NCBI GenBank assembly: GCA_016212925.1 | Contig: JACRDF010000039.1 | Coordinates: 1 to 64,000 of the forward strand | Length of the DNA: 64,000 bases | From: Desulfomonile tiedjei | Lineage (GTDB): Bacteria; Desulfobacterota; Desulfomonilia; Desulfomonilales; Desulfomonilaceae | Direction: 5' to 3' | Part shown: piece by piece, positions 17,772 to 25,650 of the stretch | How positions within the stretch are numbered: position 1 is the stretch's first letter | How the letters are laid out: every line of letters begins with the position of its first letter | Notes under the pieces: model-generated | The model's database searches: none | Told to the model about the DNA's origin: nothing | Seen by the model: the letters and a program-made list of their open reading frames with translations, nothing else | Translations under genes and position numbers: made by a program

Positions 17772-18761
17772 TCAGAAGATGCAGGTAGCCTCGGCATCGA
17801 GAGAGAGTGCGACACTTTGCCCGATACGATAGGCTTCGGCCTGATCTGCTCTAACAACTACCTGGAAGCGTTCTCCCGCTAGGACTTCCACTCGAATATG
17901 GTCGTTTTCCTGGGTGAGAGCCACGATTCGGCCCTGGAATACGTTCGGCCCGTCGGTTTGCGACGAATTGACGGACAGGACAATCTGTGAAGCGTCAATC
18001 GAAAGACAATTCCCTTGCTTCACCGGCCCGAGCAGACGGACCTTGATCCGGCCGGTGTCGAAGACCGTCCCGTTTTCAATCAACTCCCCCTTGAACAGGT
18101 TATCAGGAGATCCCGCTGCGAGTCTGCCTCGGAACAGATGTAGTATGCGATGAGCCAGGTGCTGCACGCTCGAAGGATTATGCGTGGTGAAAACAACAGT
18201 GGCGCCTCGATCCCTGTTAAGATGAACAACTATCTCTTCGGTTCGCTGAACGTTCTGCTGATCCATGTGGGTAAACGGCTCATCCAGGAGGAGGACCTCC
18301 GGCTCCAGAACCAGAGCACGGGCAAGAGCCACTCGCTGAGCCTCACCTCCGGAGAGCGCGCTCGCTCGGCGATTCTCAAAACCCATTAGCCCCACGCGAT
18401 CGAGCGCGGCCAGAGCGGATTGCTTCGCCCCGGCGCCTGATATGCCTCTCAAATTCAGTCCCCAAAGGATATTGGCGATCACGGTGGTGTGAAACAAATA
18501 AGGTTTTTGCAGTAGCAGTCCTACTCTGCGGCGAAAAGGAAGAAGATTCTTTCGGGTGGACTTCTCGCCAAAAAAAGAAATCCGACCCTGTTGGGGCGGT
18601 TCTATGAAAGCCAACAGATGAAGCAACGTGGTTTTGCCCGCGCCGTTAGGACCCACCAAAGCCACGATTTCGCCCGCGGAAACCTCCAGCTTGTCCAAGG
18701 AAAGCACCGGGCATGTCCCGTAACCGAACTCAAGTCCTTCGACGCTGTAAGCCGGGGTCAT
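17772..18761 (-). CDS. tupC: Tungstate ABC transporter ATP-binding protein
   Basis: 329 residues. Walker A GPNGAGKTT near residue 37, Q-loop in LLLQKPYLFHTT, signature LSGGEAQRVALARAL, Walker B VLLLDEPFTHMD, switch His in FTTHN. Residues about 260-329 form a TOBE/Mop-like oxyanion-sensing domain. Its ATG overlaps the permease stop (ATGA), so the two are translationally coupled. It energises uptake of tungstate (or molybdate; the two cannot be told apart from the ATPase). Confidence 0.9.
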   Translation of the reverse strand: MTPAYSVEGLEFGYGTCPVLSLDKLEVSAGEIVALVGPNGAGKTTLLHLLAFIEPPQQGRISFFGEKSTRKNLLPFRRRVGLLLQKPYLFHTTVIANILWGLNLRGISGAGAKQSALAALDRVGLMGFENRRASALSGGEAQRVALARALVLEPEVLLLDEPFTHMDQQNVQRTEEIVVHLNRDRGATVVFTTHNPSSVQHLAHRILHLFRGRLAAGSPDNLFKGELIENGTVFDTGRIKVRLLGPVKQGNCLSIDASQIVLSVNSSQTDGPNVFQGRIVALTQENDHIRVEVLAGERFQVVVRADQAEAYRIGQSVALSLDAEATCIF

Positions 18762-19450
18762 CCTTCACCCCTTTGCAGCAGAGAGAGGACGGCATTGATC
18801 CCGAAAGCGACCATCAGCAGAATCATTCCCAGCGCCAGTCCCAACTCGAACTCACCTTTGCCTGTCTCGAGCGCTATCGCAGTGGTCATGGTCCGAGTGA
18901 AGCCCTTGATGTTGCCACCCAGCATCATGGCAATCCCGACCTCAGAGATCACTCTTCCTAATGCAACTACAATGGCCGCTGTGACCGCGAACCGGGTCTC
19001 TCTCAGAATTTTCCACGCCTGTTGAACCGGAGTTGCGCCGAGCAGCTTGCATGTTACAAATAGCCTGGGATCCGCGCTGCGGATCGCGGTCAGGGTCAGA
19101 TTGATTACTGTGGGAAGGGCAAGAACAAACAGACCCGCAGCGATTCCCGCAGGCGTGAAAAGAAGCCCCAGCTCGCCCAGGGGGCCTCGACGGCTCAGGA
19201 AGGCATATAGGAGCAGCCCGACAGCCACTGTGGGCAGGGCCATCAAGGTGTTCAAAATGACCATGACCAGTGGCTTGCCTCGGAAGTCCCGCAGGGCCAA
19301 CACGAGCCCAACGGGCACACCTACGACTGAGGCCAAAAAAGTGGCTGAAGTAGCCACTTTGACCGATGTCCAGACAATGAAATAGACCTCTGGATCAAAT
19401 CCGAATATGAGGCTCCAAGCGCTATAAAAGGCCTTGATCAGAAAATCCAC
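18758..19450 (-). CDS. tupB: Tungstate ABC transporter permease
   Basis: 230 residues with about five membrane helices. The EAA-like loop appears as CKLLGATPVQQAWKILRETRFAVTAAIVVALGRVISEVG, typical of TupB/ModB permeases. GTG start with GGAG 5 bases upstream. It is separated from the binding-protein gene by 217 bases containing a strong hairpin, so expression may differ between the binding protein and the membrane subunits. Confidence 0.92.
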   Translation of the reverse strand: MDFLIKAFYSAWSLIFGFDPEVYFIVWTSVKVATSATFLASVVGVPVGLVLALRDFRGKPLVMVILNTLMALPTVAVGLLLYAFLSRRGPLGELGLLFTPAGIAAGLFVLALPTVINLTLTAIRSADPRLFVTCKLLGATPVQQAWKILRETRFAVTAAIVVALGRVISEVGIAMMLGGNIKGFTRTMTTAIALETGKGEFELGLALGMILLMVAFGINAVLSLLQRGEG

Positions 19451-19563
19451 TTGCTCTCCAACAACTTCTGTTACATGCCGAACCGGCTCACGATAGATTG
19501 TCGGTTCACAGGGCCATACCGAGAAAGATTGCGCTGAAAATCCAGGTGCACGCGGCGGTAAGC

Positions 19564-19660
19564 CTGAAAATTATGGGAGTTTTTGGGGAGGGGTCCGGGG
19601 AGGGCGTTTTTGCAAAAACGTCCTCCCCGGCTACTCTCCCGAAGGATCTGATGATTTTCA
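19564..19660 (-). promoter_or_regulatory. Large nested hairpin between tupA and tupB
   Basis: Core stem at 19595-19630: CCGGGGAGGGCGTTTTTG pairs with CAAAAACGTCCTCCCCGG (17 of 18). Outer arms CTGAAAATTAT and ATGATTTTCAG lie near 19564 and 19650. On the minus strand this follows tupA. It could be a partial terminator, a stability structure raising tupA over tupB/tupC mRNA, or a small mobile repeat. Confidence 0.55.
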
Positions 19661-19667
19661 GTCGCCG

Positions 19668-20483
19668 CTACGGCTTCTTGGCAGCGGATGGGAAGAAGAG
19701 TTGCTTTCCGTTGAGCTTGAAATCCGCGATAACTTTTTGTCCTTCAGGCCCTGTCACGTAGTCTATGAATTTCATTGCCAGGTCATATTGTGTTTTCGGA
19801 TGTTTCTTCGGGTTGACCGCAATAATGCCGTACGGGTTGAAGATGTCTTTGTCTCCCTCAAAGACAATTGCCAGATCCAGCTTTCCTTCCTGGGCAATAA
19901 AGCTGCCGCGGTCCGCCAGGGTATAACCCTTTTTGTCAAAGGCCATCTGAAGCACCGCGCCCATGCCCTGACCGGCTTCCACATACCAGCTTCCCTTTGG
20001 GACGACCCCTGCCTTTTTCCATAGGCTCTGCTCCATCTTGTGCGTGCCGGAATCGTCACCCCTTGAGATAAAGGGCGCCTTGCCTTCAGCCAACATCTTG
20101 AAAGCTTCGACAGCGGTCTTCGCCTTCTTCACGCCTGCGGGGTCGTCCTTGGGGCCTACAACCACAAAGTCATTGTACATGACGTCCCGGCGGTCAACGC
20201 CGTAGCCCTCTGCGACGAACTTGTCTTCAGCGGCTCGAGCATGGACCAATACCACATCCACGTCGCCGTTTTCGCCGAGCTTCAGCGCCTTGCCCGTGCC
20301 CACGGAAATGACGTCCACTTTGACGCCGGCCGCCTTTTCAAAAGGCGGGAGCAACACTGTCAGCAGGCCGGAATCCTCGGTGCTGGTGGTGGTGCTCATA
20401 CGCAGACGCGTTTCAGCGCCTACCGAACACGTCATGAAGGCAAGCAATGCGAACACGGCAACTAATACAAGGACTTTTCTCAT
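19668..20483 (-). CDS. tupA: Tungstate-binding periplasmic protein
   Basis: 271 residues from ATG 20483. This start is chosen over further upstream starts because AGAGG sits 7 bases before it and it opens a signal peptide (MRKVLVLVAVFALLAFMTCSVGA). Family marks: TTTSTEDSGLL, VISVGTGKALKLGENGDVDVVLVHA, YNDFVVVGP, FISRGDDSGTHK. TupA proteins bind tungstate very tightly. Second of two adjacent binding-protein genes. Confidence 0.92.
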   Translation of the reverse strand: MRKVLVLVAVFALLAFMTCSVGAETRLRMSTTTSTEDSGLLTVLLPPFEKAAGVKVDVISVGTGKALKLGENGDVDVVLVHARAAEDKFVAEGYGVDRRDVMYNDFVVVGPKDDPAGVKKAKTAVEAFKMLAEGKAPFISRGDDSGTHKMEQSLWKKAGVVPKGSWYVEAGQGMGAVLQMAFDKKGYTLADRGSFIAQEGKLDLAIVFEGDKDIFNPYGIIAVNPKKHPKTQYDLAMKFIDYVTGPEGQKVIADFKLNGKQLFFPSAAKKP

Positions 20484-20503
20484 CTCCATACCTCTCATTT
20501 CTC

Positions 20504-20627
20504 GTAATCGTTCACCGGGCTTGAGGCGGCTCTGCGCCCGGTGGGGATGGAGGGGGAGACCATCTCCCCCTCCAAGCCTCCCCCATCGTGATTCTAAGGC
20601 CTTGAGACCGTCCCGGTGAACGGTTAC
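20504..20627. repeat. Inverted-repeat element between the two binding-protein genes
   Basis: 16-base arms GTAATCGTTCACCGGG (20504-20519) and CCCGGTGAACGGTTAC (20612-20627), differing at one position, enclose an 11-bp hairpin (GGAGGGGGAGA / TCTCCCCCTCC, 20549-20573). About 124 bases overall, fitting a small miniature element or an mRNA structure. Confidence 0.6.
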
Positions 20628-20633
20628 CATTTC

Positions 20634-21491
20634 TCATTCATCATACTTTTTTGCATAAGCAGCGTCGTTGTACAACCCTTCTCCGTACTTTTCCTTTCCA
20701 TAGTCCTGAAGAAGCTGCTGGCCTTCTTGGGAAGCCACAAAATCAATGAAGTTCGCAGCCGTCTTCGCCCCCGGCGTGGCTCCCTCAGGCTGGCACAGAG
20801 CGTGATACGTATTGATCAGGAATTTGTCGCCTCGAAACAGTATCTTCAGGTCCGGAACATTGTTCTTCTCCGCGACCCATGTGCTGCTGTCGGTCATGAA
20901 ATATCCTTTCTCAGCATTGGCCCGTTTCAGGGTAGCGGTCATGAAACTCTTGGTTACGATATACCAATCGCCCTCCGGGGAAATGCCAGCCTGCTTCCAG
21001 ACGGCCAGCTCTTTCTTGTGGGTGCCCGAGTTGTCGCCCCTGGAAAAGAATTTCGATTTTGTATCGGCAATCCGTGAATAGGCTTCAGCGGCTGTCTTGG
21101 CCTCGGATATCTTGGCCGGATCGTTGGCAGGTCCCACGATGTAGAACTCGTTCGAGCCTATTAGAGTGCTTTTGGTTGCCCAGCCTTCCTCCACGGCCTT
21201 CTTCTCCGCGGCAGGAGCGTGGACCATTATCATGTCTACCTTTTTCTCCTTGAGCAGCTTCAAGGAATCGCCGGAGCCGGCTTTTACCCAGCACAATGTA
21301 GCATTGCCTTTCGAACTGAATGCATCTCCCCATACCTTCAGCAGGCCAAGCTCCCCGGGACTGCCCGTAGCAAGAGAGAATTTCTCCGGTCCACTACCAT
21401 AAAGGCCGGTACATTTCTCTTCGGCAAGAGACAAGCTGATTGATGCGTGTACAAGAAACGTACAAAACAAGATCACAAAGAATCTTTTCAC
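20634..21491 (-). CDS. Second TupA-like substrate-binding protein
   Basis: 285 residues from GTG 21491 (GGAGG, 5 bases upstream). A TTG at 21518 would add nine residues ahead of the signal peptide MKRFFVILFCTFLVHASISLSLA. It keeps the TupA plan (KAGSGDSLKLLKEKKVDMIMVHAPAAEK, NEFYIVGPANDPA, FFSRGDNSGTHKKE), but it has a different N-terminus (TGLYGSGPEKFSLATGSPGELGLL) in place of TTTSTxDSGL. The ligand may be tungstate, molybdate or another oxyanion. First gene of the transport operon after the regulator. Confidence 0.85.
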   Translation of the reverse strand: MKRFFVILFCTFLVHASISLSLAEEKCTGLYGSGPEKFSLATGSPGELGLLKVWGDAFSSKGNATLCWVKAGSGDSLKLLKEKKVDMIMVHAPAAEKKAVEEGWATKSTLIGSNEFYIVGPANDPAKISEAKTAAEAYSRIADTKSKFFSRGDNSGTHKKELAVWKQAGISPEGDWYIVTKSFMTATLKRANAEKGYFMTDSSTWVAEKNNVPDLKILFRGDKFLINTYHALCQPEGATPGAKTAANFIDFVASQEGQQLLQDYGKEKYGEGLYNDAAYAKKYDE

Positions 21492-21582
21492 CGGTACCTC
21501 CAAAAAATCGGAATGCAAAGGCGCCGTGCGTCGCGAGTTTCCGGAATGCTCGCAGAGCGCCGCTCAAATTCCGTCGGTTCGA

Positions 21583-22503
21583 TTAGGCGGACTTGGCTTC
21601 CTGAGGGAAGACCATCTTGCCGCTCATGCTGAGATCGTAGCCATCTTCCCCTTTTGCGAGATCCATGAAGGTCGGCTCATGGAGTAAGCCCAGAAAGAGC
21701 TGAATACCTTGCTCGAAGAACTTGTCCTTTGAGATGAGAAGGTCGAAGCGTTCCCAACGTAAAGGAATGAAATCCAAACCGAGCACTTCCGCCACCGGCT
21801 TTATGGCCAGCCCCGCATCGACCCTGCCGGAAAGCACTTCCAGCCCCACGTCAAGATGGCGCTGAACCTCATTTTGGTAGCCATCTATAGTGCTTGCTTC
21901 TATCCCCTCTTTCTTGAGTTCTCGATCCAGCAGCAAACGGGTCCCCGTTCCCGGCTGGCGATTCACAATCCTGATACCCGGTCTGCCTAAGTCCGCGATC
22001 CCACTGATGCCTTGAGGGTTCCCCTTTGCCACGAGGAGCCCTTGCTGGCGCCGGCAAAAGTTGACCACAGCGGGCAACTCGCCGAGTTCCTCGATCGCGA
22101 ACCGGAAGTTGTACTCTTCTGAATCGTCTTGGAGCAAATGGCTTGAAGCCACATGGCATAAATTGCGCCTCAGCGCGCGCAACCCACCGAGGCTCCCGAG
22201 GTTGCCAAAGACCGCAATATGTTCCCGGTAGAGCCGATTGAAGAGAGCTATAGCCTTGTCCAGGAGCAGGTCATTGCTTCCTGCGATTATAAGGAGCCCG
22301 TGATAAGCAGGCAAAGGACTCGGGGTCAGTGGATGATTGACGGTCCGCGCCTCGATCCACTGTTCCACAAGCTTTTGAGGGAAAAGCCACTTTCCGGTCA
22401 CCTTGGTTCCTGGAAGGCCTTTTTCCGTGATGAGGCTGTAGACCATTTTCTCGTTGACGCCTAGTAACTGCGCCACCTGCTTGGTGGAAAGAAGCGTATT
22501 CAT
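21583..22503 (-). CDS. Excisionase-type HTH regulator with periplasmic-binding-protein-like sensor domain
   Basis: 306 residues. An excisionase/MerR-like helix-turn-helix at 5-50 (LLSTKQVAQLLGVNEKMVYSLI...GKWLFPQ) is joined to a PBP-like domain (about 75-300). That domain contains HVASSHLLQDDSEEYN, GLLVAKGNPQGI, RPGIRIVNRQPGTGTRLLLDREL and GRVDAGLAIKPVAE. This COG1910-type architecture is common next to mod/tup genes. Probably a cytoplasmic oxyanion sensor controlling the downstream binding-protein and transporter genes. Its binding site is unknown. Confidence 0.85.
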   Translation of the reverse strand: MNTLLSTKQVAQLLGVNEKMVYSLITEKGLPGTKVTGKWLFPQKLVEQWIEARTVNHPLTPSPLPAYHGLLIIAGSNDLLLDKAIALFNRLYREHIAVFGNLGSLGGLRALRRNLCHVASSHLLQDDSEEYNFRFAIEELGELPAVVNFCRRQQGLLVAKGNPQGISGIADLGRPGIRIVNRQPGTGTRLLLDRELKKEGIEASTIDGYQNEVQRHLDVGLEVLSGRVDAGLAIKPVAEVLGLDFIPLRWERFDLLISKDKFFEQGIQLFLGLLHEPTFMDLAKGEDGYDLSMSGKMVFPQEAKSA

Positions 22504-22880
22504 TGCGGGCTGCCTCTCAAGGTTGCGTGATGGGTGAACAATAGGTGTTAATGTTAGGTTGATAGCATTGGAGGTAAAGAGGAGTCAAGCTCTGGAACCT
22601 ACATGAACTTATTATTACTCATAATAACTCATTCTAACGTGTAACCCCCGTAGCACGAACCGAATCTTCTGGTGGGTCGTGGGGCAGTCTATTCCTACCC
22701 GCTCCGGCAACAGCGTCTTTGTAAGGTCCCCAAAGCTGTGAGACATATAAAGGTTGGGTAGTGTGGTCTCGCGTTGTGATGCGATCTTCCAGCGGGTCGG
22801 CAGGCACGTCGGCGCCTGCCAGGGTGACGACACGAGGCGTTTAAGGCGAGGTCATCCCCACGGCAGGCCTCCCCGACAGC
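22504..22880. other. Intergenic region between regulator and xthA, with candidate operator
   Basis: 377 bases without a gene. The inverted repeat TTATTAT-TACTC-ATAATAA (22609-22627) lies about 105 bases upstream of the regulator start and could be an autoregulatory site. No close match to the classical ModE palindrome was seen. Confidence 0.35.
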
Positions 22881-23660
22881 TCATTTCGATTCCAGTTGCA
22901 CTCCCACCGGGCAGTGGTCGGACCCCATGACTTCGTTTAGTATAAACGCGCTCTTGACAGAATCGATCGTCTCCTTGGTCACAAACACATAGTCGATTCT
23001 CCAGCCCACGTTCCGTTCTCTGGCTCGGGATTTCAGGTCCCACCAGCTATATTTGACGGTATCCGGATAAAGATGACGAAAAGTGTCCACATATCCATGT
23101 GACACTGCTTTGTCCATCCATTCCCTTTCTATGGGCAAGAACCCGGAGATTTTGGAGTTCTCCTTCGGCCTGGCCAGATCTATTTCATTATGCGCTGTGT
23201 TCACGTCACCGACGAAGATGAGCCGATTTTGGCGCTTTCTCATTGACTCGATCAGCTCCAGGAATGCGTCGTAAAAATCCATCTTGAATTGAAGTCGCTC
23301 CGGTCCTGACTTCCCATTGGGAAAGTAGACGTTGAAAAGAATAAAATCACCGAAGTCCATTTGTATGAATCGGCCTTCATCATCGAAGGTTTTTATTCCC
23401 ATGCTGAGCGTCAGGTTCAGGGGTTCCTGTTTGCTGTAAACAGCCACCCCACTGTAACCTTTGCGTTGCGCCGAGTTCCAATAGGAATGGTAACCCGAAG
23501 GATTGATGAGTTCATCGGAGAGTTGGTCCTGGGAGGCCTTGGTTTCCTGCAAGCAAAGGATGTCCGGTGATTCCGACTCCAGCCATTCCATGAAACCGCG
23601 CTTTTGCACCGCGCGAATGCCGTTAACGTTCCAACTGAGTATTCTTAGCAATTTCGACAT
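22881..23660 (-). CDS. xthA: Exodeoxyribonuclease III
   Basis: 259 residues from ATG 23660 (GGGGG 7 bases upstream; an earlier start would add nine residues). It removes abasic sites and 3' blocks during DNA base repair. Motifs in order: SWNVNGIRA, LCLQETKA (metal-binding Glu), GYSGVAVYS, FNVYFPNG, GDVNTAHNEIDLA, WRIDYVFVT and GSDHCPV (catalytic Asp-His). A typical single-domain enzyme of the EEP nuclease family. Confidence 0.96.
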   Translation of the reverse strand: MSKLLRILSWNVNGIRAVQKRGFMEWLESESPDILCLQETKASQDQLSDELINPSGYHSYWNSAQRKGYSGVAVYSKQEPLNLTLSMGIKTFDDEGRFIQMDFGDFILFNVYFPNGKSGPERLQFKMDFYDAFLELIESMRKRQNRLIFVGDVNTAHNEIDLARPKENSKISGFLPIEREWMDKAVSHGYVDTFRHLYPDTVKYSWWDLKSRARERNVGWRIDYVFVTKETIDSVKSAFILNEVMGSDHCPVGVQLESK

Positions 23661-23734
23661 GATGATACCCCCATATTCCGGAAGCAAGTAATTCGCGTAG
23701 CCCAGATAGGTTCCCTTCCGCGACCTTTTTGGAC

Positions 23735-23759
23735 AAAAAAACCCGGCATTGAGGCCGGG
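23735..23759 (-). terminator. Rho-independent terminator after tRNA-Leu
   Basis: On the minus strand CCCGGC, a 6-base loop, GCCGGG, then seven T. It lies 15 bases beyond the CCA end of the tRNA-Leu. Confidence 0.85.
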
Positions 23760-23774
23760 CGTTGCTGTGCTTTA

Positions 23775-23862
23775 TGGTGCCGAAGGCCGGACTCGAACCG
23801 GCACGAGCTTTCGCCCGCCACCCCCTCAAGATGGTGTGTCTACCAAGTTCCACCACTTCGGC
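23775..23862 (-). tRNA. tRNA-Leu (anticodon GAG)
   Basis: 88-base class II tRNA on the reverse strand: acceptor GCCGAAG/CTTCGGC, discriminator A and encoded CCA. The anticodon stem CCATC/GGTGG has loop TTGAGGG (anticodon GAG, reading CUC), a long variable arm GGCGGGCGAAAGCTCGTGCC and the T arm GGTTCGAGTCC. Confidence 0.95.
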
Positions 23863-23956
23863 TTGGCATAGTGTAATACGCAGCGAGCGCCTTAGTCAAG
23901 CCCAAACAAGGACCGGCCGCAACCGTTCGCTGTCGCGGGGGATTTACAGATACCAT

Positions 23957-24041
23957 CTCAACGCAGAGGCCGAGGAGATAGCGGCGTATGGCGCGCACGG
24001 CCGTGCGCGCCATACCTCTTCTCTGCGCTCTCTGCGATGAA
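23957..24041. repeat. Dispersed palindromic repeat, copy 3
   Basis: CTCAACGCAGAG...GTATGGCGCGCACGGCCG / CGTGCGCGCCATAC...CTCTGCGATGAA. The inner arms form a near-perfect palindrome centred on GGCC. Between tRNA-Leu and the dcw promoter. Confidence 0.7.
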
Positions 24042-24117
24042 GCCGTAATCCATGTAGCGTTGAAATAAAATCCAATAATGTTAAACTATAATTTCCAAAA
24101 TATCAAGCAAAAAGAGC

Positions 24118-24146
24118 TTGACAAGTGACCTTATGGATTATAGATT
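24118..24146 (+). promoter_or_regulatory. Candidate sigma70 promoter of the dcw operon
   Basis: TTGACA (24118-24123), 17-base spacer, TAGATT (24141-24146). It is the best-matching pair upstream of rsmH and lies about 230 bases before the preferred start. No mraZ gene or its binding repeats is visible between it and rsmH. Confidence 0.6.
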
Positions 24147-24379
24147 TACCTTAGTCGGCTTGATTTTATAAATATTTCTTGATAATGCCGTAAAGGAGCG
24201 CATAAACCCGAAGACCGTCCGAAAAACAGACCGAGTCCTCCCTGACAAAAGATCGGGTCCGAAGAGGCTCGAATGTTTCAGGTATCCAGACAATGCGCTC
24301 GGGAAAACAGTGGGACACGGAATTTGAGCAGCCGTGCAAAGGTGCGCCAACCCGCGTCCCATCCATTGGAGATAAAGGT

Positions 24380-25309
24380 TTGCATGTTCCCGTTTTGCTC
24401 CAAGAGATGCTTCAGGCCATCCAGCCCCATCCAGGCGGGATCTATCTGGATGGAACTCTAGGAGCGGGCGGGTACTCGGAGGCCATCCTTAAGGCCTCTG
24501 AACCGGATGGCCGAGTCATTGCCTTGGACTTGGACGCCGAGGCCGTACGTCGTGCCGCGGCCAGGCTGAAAGAATACGGACCGAGGTTCAAGGCCATTCA
24601 CGCAGGGTACCACAGAGCAAAAGAGGTCTTGGTGCCGCTCGGTGTGCCTGACGTGGACGCGGCCGTGTTGGACCTGGGGCTCTCTCTGGACCAGTTGGAA
24701 GATGCTGAGAGAGGCTTCAGCTTTCAGCGTACCAGCCCTTTGGACATGAGGTTTGACACCGACTCCGGGCCGACGGCTCTGGAATACTTGCAAACAATTT
24801 CTATCAAAGAACTTGAGGAAATACTTGCAACATATGGAGAAGAGAGGTATTGCAAAAAACTAGCCCGCGGCATCATTCAAGCGCGGGACCGCGGACAATT
24901 GCTCACCACCTCGGACTTGGCCGCGGTGGTGGCTAGAATCGTCGGGGGCCGCAGGGGACGGATTCACCCCGCGACCCGAACCTTTCAGGCGCTCAGGATT
25001 GCCGTCAACAAGGAGTTGGAGAATCTGACCGCCGCGCTGGAAGAGATTCCGTCCCTGCTGAAGCCGGGAGGCCGTTTCTGTGTTGTCTCGTATCACTCTT
25101 TGGAAGACCGTCTGGTGAAGCTCTCTTTCAGGGAAAGGAAAAGGGAATCACAAATGTGGACCGTGGTGACGCCTCGGCCGGTGCGGCCTTCCGAAGAAGA
25201 GCAAAGAAGGAACCCGCGGTCTCGTTCCGCGCGCATGCGGGTCCTGGAGCGCTCGGGCGATCGCCAGACAAGAGAAGAACGTCGCACAAGGAATAAAACG
25301 AGTTGGTAA
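24380..25309 (+). CDS. rsmH: 16S rRNA (cytosine-1402-N4)-methyltransferase RsmH (MraW)
   Basis: 309 residues from TTG 24380, with GGAG 8 bases upstream. The conserved N-terminus then reads (M)HVPVLLQEM. An ATG at 24293 gives 338 residues, but its extra 29 residues are atypical and it lacks a ribosome site. SAM-binding YLDGTLGAGGYSEAIL, LDLDAEAVRRA, VLDLGLSLDQL, RGFSF; substrate domain ALRIAVNKELENL, SYHSLEDRLVK. First gene of the dcw operon; its end overlaps ftsL by 7 bases. Confidence 0.95.
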   Translation: MHVPVLLQEMLQAIQPHPGGIYLDGTLGAGGYSEAILKASEPDGRVIALDLDAEAVRRAAARLKEYGPRFKAIHAGYHRAKEVLVPLGVPDVDAAVLDLGLSLDQLEDAERGFSFQRTSPLDMRFDTDSGPTALEYLQTISIKELEEILATYGEERYCKKLARGIIQARDRGQLLTTSDLAAVVARIVGGRRGRIHPATRTFQALRIAVNKELENLTAALEEIPSLLKPGGRFCVVSYHSLEDRLVKLSFRERKRESQMWTVVTPRPVRPSEEEQRRNPRSRSARMRVLERSGDRQTREERRTRNKTSW

Positions 25310-25650
25310 GTGTCGGCAAGATGACTATGCGACAGGTGCGTTTAGCGCCGCAGTTTCTTCGAATGACTGTTCTCAATTCGGAAATTGTGCGCGCGAGTCA
25401 CCTGATGGCAATCATAATCGCCGCGGCGGTGCTGGTCATAGGAATGTTTTATGTCTGGCACCGAATGCAGCTCGTCCAGATAGGATACGAGATTTCCAGT
25501 TTGGAGGAGAAGAACCGTGACCTTAAGAAACGGACCAGGGAGCTGACACTGGAAATCTCTTCCCTTCAATCTCCGGGCGAACTCGAGAAGAAAGCGGCCA
25601 AACAGGGCCTGGTTTCTCCGCCCATGGATAGAGTGGTCCATGTACCGTAG
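25303..25650 (+). CDS. ftsL: Cell division protein FtsL
   Basis: 115 residues (TTG 25303 overlapping rsmH; ATG 25321 or 25327 are alternatives). Short cytoplasmic head, one membrane helix (about 32-51, HLMAIIIAAAVLVIGMFYVW) and a coiled coil (about 55-95, IGYEISSLEEKNRDLKKRTRELTLEI), which is the FtsL/FtsB topology. It recruits and activates FtsW-FtsI. Sequence conservation of the family is low, so the call leans on position between rsmH and ftsI. Its end overlaps ftsI by 11 bases. Confidence 0.88.
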   Translation: MVSVGKMTMRQVRLAPQFLRMTVLNSEIVRASHLMAIIIAAAVLVIGMFYVWHRMQLVQIGYEISSLEEKNRDLKKRTRELTLEISSLQSPGELEKKAAKQGLVSPPMDRVVHVP

